From assembly GCF_001463745.1 (NCBI RefSeq), contig NZ_BBWJ01000026.1, forward strand, positions 62,001 through 126,000: a stretch of 64,000 bases of DNA, given 5' to 3'. Positions within the stretch are counted from its first letter, which is position 1; every line of letters starts with the position of its first letter. Of this stretch, positions 55,461 through 64,000 are shown one piece after another. The DNA is from Aureimonas sp. AU22 (GTDB lineage Bacteria > Pseudomonadota > Alphaproteobacteria > Rhizobiales > Rhizobiaceae). The notes beneath the pieces were generated by a model. The model was given only the letters and a program-made list of their open reading frames with translations, was not told the DNA's origin and searched no databases. A program made the translations under genes and the position numbers.

Positions 55461-56201
55461 TCAGCCGAAGACGGCCGACAGCAGGCCCTTCTTACCGGCC
55501 GGGCGCACGGTGCCCGTTTCCTGCACGATGCGGTTCGGCTGGCCCGGGCCGATCACCACGACCTTCGTGCCCCGTCCGGCGCGCTCGTAGAGGTGCGAGA
55601 CGTCCTCGTTCATCATGCGGATGCAGCCGGACGACATGTTCAGGCCGATGGTCCAGGGCTGGTTGGTGCCGTGGATGCGGAACATCGAGTCGCCGCCGCC
55701 GCGATAGAGATACATGGCGCGGGCGCCGAGCGGGTTCTCCGGACCGCCGGCCATGTAGGCCGGGAGGATGCGGCCCTTGGCCTTCTCGCGGGCGCGCATG
55801 GCGGCCGGCGGCGTCCAACCCGGCCATTCGGCCTTGCGGCCGATCGACATCGTGCCGCCCCAGGAGAAGCCGTCCTTGCCCACGCCCACGCCGTAGCGCG
55901 TGGCCTGGCCCTTGCCCTCGACGTAGTAGAGGAACTTCTTGTCCGTATCGATCACGATCGTGCCCGGCTTCTCCTTGGTGGAGATGGCGACGGTCTGACG
56001 GGCAAAGCGCGCGTCGGGCTTGCGCATCATCTGCGTCTTGCGCTGCACGGTCTCGGTGCGGATGCGCGCGCGGTCGCCCGAAAGCCACCGGCCGCTGGTG
56101 TGGTCGTAGACCCGCACCTGGGGCTCGGCGCTGGCGGCGTTCGGCAGGGCAAGCGGCGCAAGGCCCACCATGAGGGCGAGGAGGAGGGGCGTCGTCTTCA
56201 T
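55461..56201 (-). CDS. L,D-transpeptidase, YkuD domain (copy 1)
   Basis: A 246-residue exported enzyme with a Sec signal peptide (cleavage after AASA, residue 25). The YkuD domain has FRIHGTNQP and the active Cys193 in SSGCIRMMNED. It forms 3-3 cross-links in peptidoglycan or anchors proteins to it. ATG at 56201. The last ~25 residues form a basic tail. It is adjacent to a close paralogue on the same strand, 121 bp apart. Confidence 0.93.
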   Translation of the reverse strand: MKTTPLLLALMVGLAPLALPNAASAEPQVRVYDHTSGRWLSGDRARIRTETVQRKTQMMRKPDARFARQTVAISTKEKPGTIVIDTDKKFLYYVEGKGQATRYGVGVGKDGFSWGGTMSIGRKAEWPGWTPPAAMRAREKAKGRILPAYMAGGPENPLGARAMYLYRGGGDSMFRIHGTNQPWTIGLNMSSGCIRMMNEDVSHLYERAGRGTKVVVIGPGQPNRIVQETGTVRPAGKKGLLSAVFG

Positions 56202-56322
56202 GGGCGTGCGTCCTTGTCGTGAGGGCGGAAGGAGAAAGGCGCTGGAGCGATCAGGACCTATGGTGGGCAGCTTGTCAGCCACGCCGAGATCCCGGTTGTG
56301 GATTTGCAACCTTGTGTTGCGT

Positions 56323-57204
56323 TCAGAGCACGACGACGCGCGTGCCGACCCCGACGCGCCCGTAGAGGTCGATGACGTCCTCGTTGCGCATTCGGATGCA
56401 GCCGGAGGACACCGACCGGCCGATGGTCCAGGGCTGGTTGGTGCCGTGGATGCGGTAGAGGGTGGAGCCGAGATAGAGGGCGCGCGCGCCGAGCGGGTTC
56501 TCCTCGCCGCCCGGCATGTGGGCGGGCAGGATGCGGCCCTTGGCGCGCTCGCGCGCAATCATCTCGGCGGGCGGCGTCCAGCCCGGCCATTCGGCCTTGC
56601 GGGTCACCTTGTGGCTGCCGGACCAGCCGAAGCCCTCCTTGCCGACGCCCACGCCATAGCGCATCGCCCGGCCGCCGGCCTCGACGTGGTAGAGGTAGTG
56701 GCTGCGCGTATCGACCACGATCGTGCCCGGCGCGTAGTCGCCGCGGTAGTCGACCCGCTGCGGCAGGAAGGCCGGGTCCATGCCGCGCGGCGCCACCTCG
56801 CGCGGCGCGGTGGCCCTGCGCGGTGCGGCGAAGGCGGTGGCGAAGACCGGCGCGCCGGTGCGGCGCTCGCGGCGGACCTCGCGCTGGCTGGCCGTGGCGG
56901 GGCGTCCGAACACCGTAAGAGCGCGGCCCTTGCGATAGGCGCCGAGCGGCTGCATCGGGCCGCCGCCTTCCGGGATCACGCCGACCGGAATATTGCCCTC
57001 GAACACCACCGTTCCCGGCGCGATCGCGGGGCCAAGACGCGGGCGCGCATAGCCCGGCACCACGCCCGAGCCCGGCGAGAGCTGGCGCACCCAGGGCTCG
57101 GCGACCGCCGGCGGCACGGCGAGCGGGCGGCGGTCGCGCGCCTCGGCTTCGTGGGCGATGGATCCGATCAGCGTCAGGGCGCAGAGCGCGGGCAACAGGC
57201 GCAT
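56323..57204 (-). CDS. L,D-transpeptidase, YkuD domain (copy 2)
   Basis: A 293-residue exported enzyme with a signal peptide (MRLLPALCALTLIGSIAHEAEA). It has a ~100-residue Pro/Arg-rich region with PGTVVFEGNIPVGVIPEG before the YkuD domain. Catalytic motifs are YRIHGTNQP and Cys269 in SSGCIRMRNED. It shares long blocks with copy 1 (RKAEWPGWTPP and ENPLGARA). The ATG at 57204 has GAGG upstream. The C-terminus ends right after the domain, unlike copy 1. Confidence 0.92.
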   Translation of the reverse strand: MRLLPALCALTLIGSIAHEAEARDRRPLAVPPAVAEPWVRQLSPGSGVVPGYARPRLGPAIAPGTVVFEGNIPVGVIPEGGGPMQPLGAYRKGRALTVFGRPATASQREVRRERRTGAPVFATAFAAPRRATAPREVAPRGMDPAFLPQRVDYRGDYAPGTIVVDTRSHYLYHVEAGGRAMRYGVGVGKEGFGWSGSHKVTRKAEWPGWTPPAEMIARERAKGRILPAHMPGGEENPLGARALYLGSTLYRIHGTNQPWTIGRSVSSGCIRMRNEDVIDLYGRVGVGTRVVVL

Positions 57205-57433
57205 CGTGAAACCTCGTTCGAGCGGCGCGGCGAAGGGCGCGCGGGACTTGAGGCCGAGGATGCGGAGCCAATCGCCAGCGAATGGTGAATCACGGCGCCG
57301 TCGCGAGGGTCTGCACCCGCCTTCCGGCGGGCAGGGTGAACGGGTGGTAAAGGCGGTGAAGCATCTCAAGCGATTGCCCTGCCGGTTTCCGCGCGCTCGG
57401 ACATTGCGTCGAAGGAAGCCCCCCGGAGGAGCT

Positions 57434-58186
57434 CTAGCCCCGCACCCGCCGCCGTGCGTCCCGCAGAATCGCCGGCAGAAGGGGAGCTGCCTCGGCCTGG
57501 CTCATGCCGGGCGCCAAGCGCGCGTCGTAGAGCATGTTCATCAGCACCCGGTCGTAGGGGCCGAAGCTCGTCAGCTTGGACGTGTCGTTGAAGACGCTGT
57601 CGGGCGCGTCCGCGTTGTCGTTGAGGGGCCCGAGACCCTGCAGCACCTCCTCGATCAGGCAGCGACGGAACAGGGCGTCGCCCTCATCCGAGACCACGAT
57701 CGCGTCCGAGCGCGTGATGCCGGCGCGCGCGTAAGTGGCGCGCACCACGCAGTTGCCGGGCACGCGCAGGAAGGGATTGCGATAGACCTCGCGCCCGACG
57801 CGCGCGTACTCGCGGCGATCGACGACGTGGATCACGAAGTTCGCCGCCTCGCCGCCCCGCGCCTCCACGGTTTCCAGCCCGCCGATCTGCCGGCCGATCT
57901 GGCGCATGAAGGCGCGCACGCTCGCGCGGCGGTCGGTGGCCGCAAGGTTCTCGATCCGGTAATGCACCGGGCCGGCGAATTTCTTCAGGTAGGTCGAATC
58001 GCTGAGGGGACCGGTGATCTCCGCGCCGAAGACCACGGCCTCGAACCCGTCGATGATGGCGGCATCCCCGGGCAGGCGCTGCGCCGCCGCCGGGGCAGCC
58101 AGGAGGCCGAGGCTCATGAACGCGAGCGCGCCGAGGCCCCTTGCCATTGCCCTCGCGCCGCGCTTCCCCCAAACCATCGCCTGCAT
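57434..58186 (-). CDS. DUF2927 domain-containing exported protein
   Basis: A 250-residue protein with a signal-like N-terminus (ARGLGALAFMSLGLLAAPAAAQ) and the DUF2927 region (FGAEITGPLSDSTYLKKFAGPVHYRIE, GNCVVRATY, CLIEEVLQGLGPLND). The family is related to putative metallopeptidases, and the conserved EEVLQGLG replaces HExxH, so catalytic activity is doubtful. ATG at 58186 has AGGGCGG upstream; 58177 and 58147 are alternatives. It is divergent from tag. Confidence 0.85.
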   Translation of the reverse strand: MQAMVWGKRGARAMARGLGALAFMSLGLLAAPAAAQRLPGDAAIIDGFEAVVFGAEITGPLSDSTYLKKFAGPVHYRIENLAATDRRASVRAFMRQIGRQIGGLETVEARGGEAANFVIHVVDRREYARVGREVYRNPFLRVPGNCVVRATYARAGITRSDAIVVSDEGDALFRRCLIEEVLQGLGPLNDNADAPDSVFNDTSKLTSFGPYDRVLMNMLYDARLAPGMSQAEAAPLLPAILRDARRRVRG

Positions 58187-58300
58187 GCCCGCCCTGCCGT
58201 CCGCCGGGGGCAGTAGGGCGGTCCGGGAAGCGGGGCGCAAGCGAGGGACGGCGACAGTCCACGGCAAAAGTGCCGCATCGCGCAAATGTGGAGGGCGGGA

Positions 58301-58948
58301 ATGGAGACGGGGGCCGAGATGGACGGACTGAGGCTCGGCGCGGACGGCAGGCCACGCTGCGCCTGGGCGGGCGAGGGTGCGGACTACGTCGCCTACCACG
58401 ATGCGGAGTGGGGCCGCCCGAGCGCCGACGACGACCGCCTCTACGAGAAGATCTGCCTCGAAGGCTTCCAGTCGGGCCTGTCGTGGATCACGATCCTGAG
58501 AAAGCGCGAGAGCTTCCGGCAGAACTTCGCGGGCTTTTCCATCGAGGCCGTCGCCGCGATGGGCGAGGCGGATGTCGAGCGCATCCTGGCGGACCCCGGC
58601 GTCGTGCGCCATCGCGGCAAGATCGTGTCCGCGATCGCCAACGCAAAGGCCGCCCGGCGCTTGCGCGACGAGACCGGTGCGTCCCTTGCGGCCTTCCTCT
58701 GGCGCTTCGAGCCGCCGGCCGACGAGCGGCCGGAGCGGATGACGGCCGGGTGGATGCGCGCCAAACCGCTGGTGCCGGCGTCCACGCGCCTCGCGAAAGC
58801 GCTGAAGAGCCGGGGCTTCACCTTCTTCGGTCCGACCACGGCCTATGCCTTCATGCAGTCGATGGGCTTCGTGAACGATCATCTGGAGGGCTGCTGCATG
58901 CGCGACGAATGCGAGCGGGCGCGGCGCGCCTTCGTGCGGCCCGCATAA
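58301..58948 (+). CDS. tag: DNA-3-methyladenine glycosylase I
   Basis: A 215-residue Tag enzyme. RCAWAGEGADYVAYHDAEWG carries the first zinc ligands and the base pocket. EKICLEGFQSGLSWITILRKRE is the signature. VNDHLEGCCMRDEC gives the last zinc ligands. It excises 3-methyladenine in base-excision repair of alkylated DNA. The ATG at 58301 has GGAGGGCGGG before it; GTG/ATG sites at 58286 and 58319 are alternatives. Confidence 0.95.
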   Translation: METGAEMDGLRLGADGRPRCAWAGEGADYVAYHDAEWGRPSADDDRLYEKICLEGFQSGLSWITILRKRESFRQNFAGFSIEAVAAMGEADVERILADPGVVRHRGKIVSAIANAKAARRLRDETGASLAAFLWRFEPPADERPERMTAGWMRAKPLVPASTRLAKALKSRGFTFFGPTTAYAFMQSMGFVNDHLEGCCMRDECERARRAFVRPA

Positions 58949-59059
58949 GTCCTGCAAACCTTGCCGCTCGGGGCGGGGATGGGCTAGGACGCGTGCAATT
59001 CGCACATAGTCCAGCGGGGCGTTCCGATCGCTCCGCCCCGTCACGTCTGGAACGATCCC

Positions 59060-60562
59060 ATGGCCCCGAAGAAGCCCACCCGCGTGAAGGCGCGCCAGCC
59101 GCGCGGCTTCGTGGATCGCAGCGCCGGCGATCTCTACGCGCAGGACCGCATGCTGGCGACCATCCGCCATGTCTACGAGACCTACGGCTTCGAGCCGGTG
59201 GAGACGCCCTTCTTCGAATACACCGACGCGCTCGGCAAGTTCCTGCCCGACAGTGACCGCCCCAACGAGGGCGTCTTCTCGCTTCAGGACGACGACGAGG
59301 AGTGGCTGTCTCTCCGTTACGACCTGACGGCGCCGCTGGCGCGGCATGTCGCGGAGAATTTCGAGGAGCTACCGAAGCCCTACCGCTCCTACCGGGCGGG
59401 CTACGTCTTCCGCAACGAGAAGCCGGGTCCCGGCCGCTTCCGCCAGTTCATGCAGTTCGACGCCGACATCGTGGGCGCGCCGAACGTCTCGGCCGACGCC
59501 GAGATGGCCATGATGATGGCCGACACGATGGAGGCGCTCGGCATTGCGCGCGGCCAGTACGTGATCCGGGTCAACAACCGGAAGGTGCTGGACGGCATCC
59601 TCGACGCCATCGGCCTCGAGGGCGACCAGGGGCGGCGGCTGACCGTGCTGCGCGCGCTCGACAAGTTCGACAAGTTCGGCGCGGCGGGCGTGCGCCTGCT
59701 GCTGGGTGCCGGCCGCCTCGACGAGAGCGGCGGCAAGGGCGACTTCACCAAGGGCGCCGAGCTCTCGGACGACGTCATCGCGCGCGTTCTCAGGATCTTC
59801 GACGCGGATGGGCTGTCGGGCGTGGCGGATGCCTTCGGCGGTCATCCGGGAGTCGATGGCGGCCTCGACGAACTCTCCCAGATAGAGAGCTTCGCGCGCA
59901 CCGCGGGCTATGATGTCGATCGCGTCAAGATCGACCCCTCCGTCGTGCGCGGCCTCGAATATTACACCGGCCCCGTCTTCGAGGCGGAGCTTCTCTTCGA
60001 CGTCGTCAACGAGAAGGGCCAGAAGGTGCAGTTCGGCTCGGTCGGCGGCGGCGGTCGCTATGACGGGCTCGTCTCGCGCTTCCTTTCCACTCCGGTGCCC
60101 GCCACCGGCTTCTCGATCGGCGTCTCGCGCCTCCAGACCGCGCTGAAGAACCTCGGCCGCCTCGAAGGCGAGCGCCGCACCGGCCCCGTGGTCGTCACCG
60201 TGATGGATCGCGACCGGATGGCCGACTACCAGGCGATGGCCGCAAAGCTGCGTGCCGCCTTGAACGGACCCGGACAGCCCGTGGTGCCGGTCGAGGTGTT
60301 CCAGGGCAACCCGAAGCAGTTCGGCAAGCAGCTGCAATACGCCGACCGGCGCGGCGCGCCCGTGGTCGTCATCCAGGGCGGCGACGAGAAGGCGGCCGGA
60401 AAGGTGCAGGTCAAGGACCTCGCGCTCGGCAAGGAGCTGTCCGCCGGCATCGAGGACAACGCCGAATGGCGCGAGATGCGCGCCGGTCAGGAGCTGGTCG
60501 ACGAGGGCGATCTCGTGCAGGCGGTCGAGGCGATCCTCGCACGCGCCGGTGGGGCGGCCTGA
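59060..60562 (+). CDS. hisS: Histidine-tRNA ligase
   Basis: A 500-residue class II synthetase. Motif 2 is [29 protein letters not shown], the histidine-specific blocks are [15 protein letters not shown] and GGGGRYDGL, and the C-terminal anticodon-binding domain follows. Its length is that of the longer alphaproteobacterial form. It is followed after 4 bp by hisZ and hisG, the usual Rhizobiales order. Confidence 0.97.
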   Translation: MAPKKPTRVKARQPRGFVDRSAGDLYAQDRMLATIRHVYETYGFEPVETPFFEYTDALGKFLPDSDRPNEGVFSLQDDDEEWLSLRYDLTAPLARHVAENFEELPKPYRSYRAGYVFRNEKPGPGRFRQFMQFDADIVGAPNVSADAEMAMMMADTMEALGIARGQYVIRVNNRKVLDGILDAIGLEGDQGRRLTVLRALDKFDKFGAAGVRLLLGAGRLDESGGKGDFTKGAELSDDVIARVLRIFDADGLSGVADAFGGHPGVDGGLDELSQIESFARTAGYDVDRVKIDPSVVRGLEYYTGPVFEAELLFDVVNEKGQKVQFGSVGGGGRYDGLVSRFLSTPVPATGFSIGVSRLQTALKNLGRLEGERRTGPVVVTVMDRDRMADYQAMAAKLRAALNGPGQPVVPVEVFQGNPKQFGKQLQYADRRGAPVVVIQGGDEKAAGKVQVKDLALGKELSAGIEDNAEWREMRAGQELVDEGDLVQAVEAILARAGGAA

Positions 60563-60566
60563 CGCG

Positions 60567-61721
60567 ATGAGCCTCCTGTCCGGTTCAGGCGCGGCGCGGC
60601 CGGACGGCGGTGCGCCGTTCGACGCGGCCCTCGCGGCGCTGTTCGCCGAGCTCGGCGCCGTTCTCGTCGAGACGCCGCTTCTCCAGCGTGCCGAGCCGTA
60701 TCTCGACACGGCGGGTGAGGACCTGCGCCGGCGCATCTTTCTCACGCGTGGCGAGGGCGGCGAGACGCTATGCCTGCGCCCCGACTTCACGATCCCCGTG
60801 TGCCTCGCCCATATCGAGGGCGCGGCCGGCCTGCCGCGCCGCTACGCCTACAACGGCCCCGTGTTTCGCCAGCGCCGCGGCGAGACGGCGGAGTTCCGGC
60901 AGGCCGGCATCGAGAACCTCGGCCAGACCGACCGCGCGAGCGCCGACGCCCACGCGCTGGCCGAGGCGTTGGCCGCCCTGCGCGCCTGCGGGCTCGAAGC
61001 GGAGCTCGCGGTCACGGTCGGCGACCAGGCGCTGTTCGAGGCCTTCCTGACCGCGCTCGACCTGCCGGCCGGCTGGCAACGCCGGCTGGTGCGCTGCTTC
61101 GGCCGCGACGATCTTCTCCAAGGCGCGCTCGCAGCCCTGTCGCGCGAGGCGACCGGCGACCCGCTCGACCTCGACCCCGCCGTGCGCGCCCTTCTGCGCG
61201 CAGGATCCTCGGCGGCGCTCGCGGACCACGTGCGGGGGATGATGGAGGAGGGCGGGCTGCCCCCCCATCGCGGTCGCAGCCCGGAGGAGATCGCCGAGCG
61301 GCTGATCGAGAAGATGGCGCTCGCCAACACGCGCCTGCGCGCATCCTATCTCGATCGTCTCGGCGCTTTTCTCGCGCTCGACTGCCCGCTCGCCGAGGCG
61401 CCGGCGCGGCTGGAGGCGCTGGAGGCGGAATCGGGCGTCGAGTTCGGCGCGGCGCTGGCCTTTCTGCAGGCCCGCAACGCCGCGCTCAAGGCGCTCGGCG
61501 TCGATCTCGCGCCCTTTCGCTACCGCGCCGCCTTCGGGCGGCCGATCGACTACTACACGGGCCTTGTGTTCGAGATGAGCTGCGGCACGGCCGAGCCGCT
61601 GGCGGCGGGCGGGCGCTACGATCGCCTCGTATCCTATCTCGGCGCGCCCGAGCCGATTCCGGCGGTCGGCTTCTCGCTCTGGCTCGACCGGATCGCGGCC
61701 CTTCAGGAGGCCCGCCCGTGA
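60567..61721 (+). CDS. hisZ: ATP phosphoribosyltransferase regulatory subunit HisZ
   Basis: A 384-residue HisRS-like protein without an aminoacylation role. Catalytic-core remnants are [37 protein letters not shown] and GRYDRL. It binds and activates the short HisG to form the octameric enzyme of the first step of histidine synthesis. The ATG at 60567 begins four bases after hisS and the stop overlaps the GTG of hisG. Confidence 0.95.
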   Translation: MSLLSGSGAARPDGGAPFDAALAALFAELGAVLVETPLLQRAEPYLDTAGEDLRRRIFLTRGEGGETLCLRPDFTIPVCLAHIEGAAGLPRRYAYNGPVFRQRRGETAEFRQAGIENLGQTDRASADAHALAEALAALRACGLEAELAVTVGDQALFEAFLTALDLPAGWQRRLVRCFGRDDLLQGALAALSREATGDPLDLDPAVRALLRAGSSAALADHVRGMMEEGGLPPHRGRSPEEIAERLIEKMALANTRLRASYLDRLGAFLALDCPLAEAPARLEALEAESGVEFGAALAFLQARNAALKALGVDLAPFRYRAAFGRPIDYYTGLVFEMSCGTAEPLAAGGRYDRLVSYLGAPEPIPAVGFSLWLDRIAALQEARP

Positions 61722-62395
61722 CCCTGACCCTCGCCATTCCCTCCAAGGGCCGTCTCAAGGACCAGTGCGTCGGCGCGCTGGCGAAAGCCGGCATCACCGT
61801 CCATCCGAGCGATGACGCCCGCTCCTATCGCACGCGCGTCGAGGGCGCCGAGGGTCTGGAGGTGCTGCTCCTGTCTGCCTCCGAGATCGCGCGCGAATTG
61901 CGCGACGGGGCGATCGACCTTGGCGTCACCGGCGAGGACCTCCTGCGCGAGACCATGCCCGACTTCGACGGGCGCGGGCGCATCGTCTCGCGCCTCGGCT
62001 TCGGCCATGCCGACGTGGTGGTGGCGGTGCCCGAAAGCTGGATCGACGTCGAGACCATGGAAGACCTCGGCGACGTCGCGGCCACGTTCCGTGCCCGGCA
62101 CGGGCGACGGCTGCGCATCGCCACGAAATACTGGCGGCTGGCCCAAGGCTTCTTCACGAAGGCCCACGGCATCCAGAGCTACCGGATCGTCGAAAGCCTC
62201 GGGGCCACGGAGGGCGCGCCGGCGGCCGGTTCGGCCGACATCATCGTCGACATCACCTCGACCGGATCGACGCTCACCGCCAACCGTCTGCGGGTTCTGC
62301 GCGACGGCGTGATCCTTCGCTCGGAAGCCTGCCTCGCGCTCGCCCATCGGCCGGATGCCGGGCCGGAGCTCGGCGCGCTCCTCGCACGGTTCTGA
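61718..62395 (+). CDS. hisG: ATP phosphoribosyltransferase, short form HisG
   Basis: A 225-residue short-form HisG that lacks the C-terminal regulatory domain and so needs HisZ. Motifs: [12 protein letters not shown] at the start, [12 protein letters not shown], and the phosphoribosyl-binding [18 protein letters not shown]. It joins ATP and PRPP in the committed step of histidine synthesis. It starts with GTG, overlapping the hisZ stop by 4 bp (GTGA). A terminator follows. Confidence 0.97.
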   Translation: MTLTLAIPSKGRLKDQCVGALAKAGITVHPSDDARSYRTRVEGAEGLEVLLLSASEIARELRDGAIDLGVTGEDLLRETMPDFDGRGRIVSRLGFGHADVVVAVPESWIDVETMEDLGDVAATFRARHGRRLRIATKYWRLAQGFFTKAHGIQSYRIVESLGATEGAPAAGSADIIVDITSTGSTLTANRLRVLRDGVILRSEACLALAHRPDAGPELGALLARF

Positions 62396-62404
62396 AACAC
62401 GAAA

Positions 62405-62427
62405 ACGGCCGCCCCGAGGGCGGCCGT
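62405..62427. terminator. Terminator between hisG and doxX-like gene
   Basis: A perfect 10-bp stem (ACGGCCGCCC with GGGCGGCCGT) with a 3-base loop, nine bases after hisG, preceded by AAAA. It also faces the converging DoxX gene. Confidence 0.8.
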
Positions 62428-62453
62428 CGATCTGGCGCGAGGATGATCGAGCA

Positions 62454-62846
62454 TCAGATGCGTGCGAGCGTCGCGCCGCCCCGGCGGGCGTCCAGCGAAT
62501 AGGCGCCGGCGCCGACCGCGCCGAGGATGAGGAAGCCGCCGGCGAGGCCGAGGTTCTTCATGAGCGAGGTGGACTGGTCGGGCCCGAGATGGGCGAGAAG
62601 GCCGGTGGCCACGCAGAAGGCGGCCAGAACGTAGGCCACGATCCGGGTCTGGAAGCCGACGAGGATCGCAAGGCCGCCGAAGAACTCCAGTGCGCCCACG
62701 AGATAGGCCATGGCGACGCCGCCCGGCACGCCGAGGCTGCCGAGGTAACCGGCGAAGCCGGCGGCGCCCGTCAGCTTGCCGAAACCGGAGACGATGAAGA
62801 GGATCGACAGGAGAATGCGTCCGACGAGGATCGCGGCGGGGTTCAT
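62454..62846 (-). CDS. DoxX family membrane protein
   Basis: A 130-residue protein with four hydrophobic helices and the DoxX pattern (ILVGRILLSILFIVSGFGKLTG, then GALEFFGGLAILVGFQTR). DoxX proteins are linked to respiratory or thiol stress. ATG at 62846 has GGAG eight bases upstream; the open frame to 62990 is not supported. It converges on hisG. Confidence 0.88.
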   Translation of the reverse strand: MNPAAILVGRILLSILFIVSGFGKLTGAAGFAGYLGSLGVPGGVAMAYLVGALEFFGGLAILVGFQTRIVAYVLAAFCVATGLLAHLGPDQSTSLMKNLGLAGGFLILGAVGAGAYSLDARRGGATLARI

Positions 62847-63152
62847 GTTCGGGCTCCGTTGAGCGTTGCGACGGTGTGTCGGTACGAACTTGTGGCCGAA
62901 CATGCGGGCCTGGGATAGGCCTGCGACGCGCGACTGTTCGTCAACGGAAATCGAACCAATCGCGCTGATTGGCAGGCGGAAACGCGACAATCACCGCTCG
63001 CGGGACCTTGGTCCTGCTCCGAAGGGTTTGCTCTCCGGAAGTTTGCCCTAGCTGGCTAAAGAAGCCGTCCGCCGCCGCAAAACGGTTTTGGCCGTTCTCC
63101 GACCCTGCTCGCCGTTCGTTCTTTCGTCCCGTATCCATCGATCAAGGCCTTC
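62847..63152. other. Intergenic region between divergent doxX-like and BCCT genes
   Basis: These 306 bases hold no supported gene. The half nearer the BCCT gene is less GC-rich than coding DNA here and should hold its promoter. I see no sigma factor, riboswitch or operator pattern good enough to name. Confidence 0.45.
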
Positions 63153-64000
63153 ATGACTTCCAAGATACGCCCGCAGGTCTTCTTTCCGGCCAGTGGCATC
63201 ATCGCAGCGCTCGTGCTCGTCGGCGTGCTCTTCCCACGCAACGCCGAGCGCATCTTCGGGGGCGTGCAGGCGTTCGTCCTGGATACGTTCGGCTGGTTCT
63301 ATCTCCTTGCGGTCGGCATCCTTCTCTTTTCCGTCCTGTTCTTCGCCCTCAGCCGTTTCGGTCGCCTGAAGCTCGGCCCGGACGATGCGGAACCGGACTA
63401 TCCCTACGTGTCCTGGCTCGCCATGCTGTTTGCCGCCGGCATGGGCATCGGCCTGATGTTCTATGCCGTGGCCGAACCCGTGCTGCACTATTCCGTGCCG
63501 CCCGAAGCCGAGCCGCGCACGATCGAAGCCGCCCGGCAGGCGATGGAGTTCACCTTCTTCCACTGGGGCGTGCATGCCTGGGCGGTGTACGCGGTCGTCG
63601 GTTTGTCGCTTGCCTATTTCTCGTTCCGCTACAACCTGCCGCTGACGATCCGGTCCGGCTTCTATCCCCTGATCCGCGAGCGCATCGACGGGCCGATCGG
63701 CCACGCCGTGGATGTCTTCGCGATCTGTGGAACGGTGTTCGGCATCGCGACCTCGCTGGGGCTCGGCGTCCTGCAGATGAACGCCGGCCTCAACCATCTC
63801 CTCGGCGTTCCCGAGGCGGTCTGGGTGCAGATCCTCCTGATCGCCGTCGTGATGGGCGCGGCCACGCTGTCGGTCGTCTCGGGCCTCGACGCCGGCGTGC
63901 GCCGCCTGTCCGAGGGCAACCTGATCCTCGCGATCCTCCTGATGCTCTTCGTGCTGGTGGTGGGGCCGACCACCTTCCTGTTCAAGGCCTTCGTCCAGAA
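63153..64000 (+). CDS. BCCT family (betaine/choline/carnitine) transporter, N-terminal part
   Basis: From the ATG at 63153 the frame is open to the window edge, giving the first 282 residues (of about 500-680). The BCCT hallmark [20 protein letters not shown] is near residue 95 and [18 protein letters not shown] near residue 135; [12 protein letters not shown] lies in the fifth or sixth helix. Such carriers take up glycine betaine or choline for osmoprotection. The regulatory C-terminus is not visible, so the substrate and osmosensing type cannot be judged. Confidence 0.93.
   Translation, partial: MTSKIRPQVFFPASGIIAALVLVGVLFPRNAERIFGGVQAFVLDTFGWFYLLAVGILLFSVLFFALSRFGRLKLGPDDAEPDYPYVSWLAMLFAAGMGIGLMFYAVAEPVLHYSVPPEAEPRTIEAARQAMEFTFFHWGVHAWAVYAVVGLSLAYFSFRYNLPLTIRSGFYPLIRERIDGPIGHAVDVFAICGTVFGIATSLGLGVLQMNAGLNHLLGVPEAVWVQILLIAVVMGAATLSVVSGLDAGVRRLSEGNLILAILLMLFVLVVGPTTFLFKAFVQ

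Noticed and set aside
57316-57331. Hairpin CCCGCC-TTCC-GGCGGG between DUF2927 and transpeptidase genes
   Set aside because: Only six base pairs and no T tract; common by chance at this GC content.

Overview
The window is a chromosomal stretch from a high-GC alphaproteobacterium, most likely a Hyphomicrobiales (Rhizobiales) species of the Aurantimonas/Aureimonas kind, although the sequence alone does not fix the genus. The signs are a plant-type glutamate-cysteine ligase, the short HisG with HisZ, PmtA-like phospholipid methyltransferases, a LysR/DUF1127 pair, DUF3618 and holin-like stress proteins, and promoter motifs of the alphaproteobacterial type (EcfG, RpoH, CtrA). No rRNA, tRNA, CRISPR array, insertion sequence or phage structural gene was found.

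Layout. 1-5.0 kb: hrpB helicase (C-terminus outside the window), a DUF1345 membrane protein, an SDR enzyme, an HdeD-like protein behind a consensus EcfG promoter, and an NADPH-FMN reductase gene broken by one in-frame amber codon. 5.0-13.5 kb: two tandem PmtA-like methyltransferases, then dnaJ, a membrane acyltransferase, a chemotaxis receptor and dnaK, all on the minus strand; dnaK has an RpoH-like promoter. 13.5-16 kb: a plus-strand general-stress operon starting with a 24-residue peptide gene. 16-23.3 kb: PBP1A with a CtrA box upstream, a MipA/OmpV porin, an orphan tricarboxylate-binding protein, an ArsC-like protein, a VOC protein and a metallo-beta-lactamase-fold hydrolase.

23.4-29.3 kb: a PaoABC-type molybdenum aldehyde/xanthine dehydrogenase operon, divergent from a TetR regulator and glycerate kinase; a palindrome fills the spacer of the oxidoreductase promoter. 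29.3-40.7 kb: glutamine amidotransferase, YciE-like protein, ArsB-like and MFS transporters, gabD, a GMC oxidoreductase with a hydrolase/gluconate-dehydrogenase-subunit-3 fusion, an alcohol dehydrogenase and a PAS-like protein. 40.8-50.2 kb: xseA, LysR, DUF1127, a CorC-like protein, gshA, rsmE, a second SDR and a macrodomain protein. 50.3-55.4 kb: the glycolate oxidase genes glcD, glcE and glcF, split between glcE and glcF by a low-GC two-gene cassette (DUF433 plus NucS-like nuclease). 55.4-64 kb: two L,D-transpeptidases, a DUF2927 protein, tag, hisS-hisZ-hisG, DoxX and the start of a BCCT osmolyte transporter.

Together this is mostly housekeeping and central metabolism with several stress-response units. 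The best candidate for something undescribed is the DUF433/NucS-like cassette in the glycolate oxidase operon. It has the layout of an antitoxin plus nuclease, and its base composition differs from the host genes on both sides.
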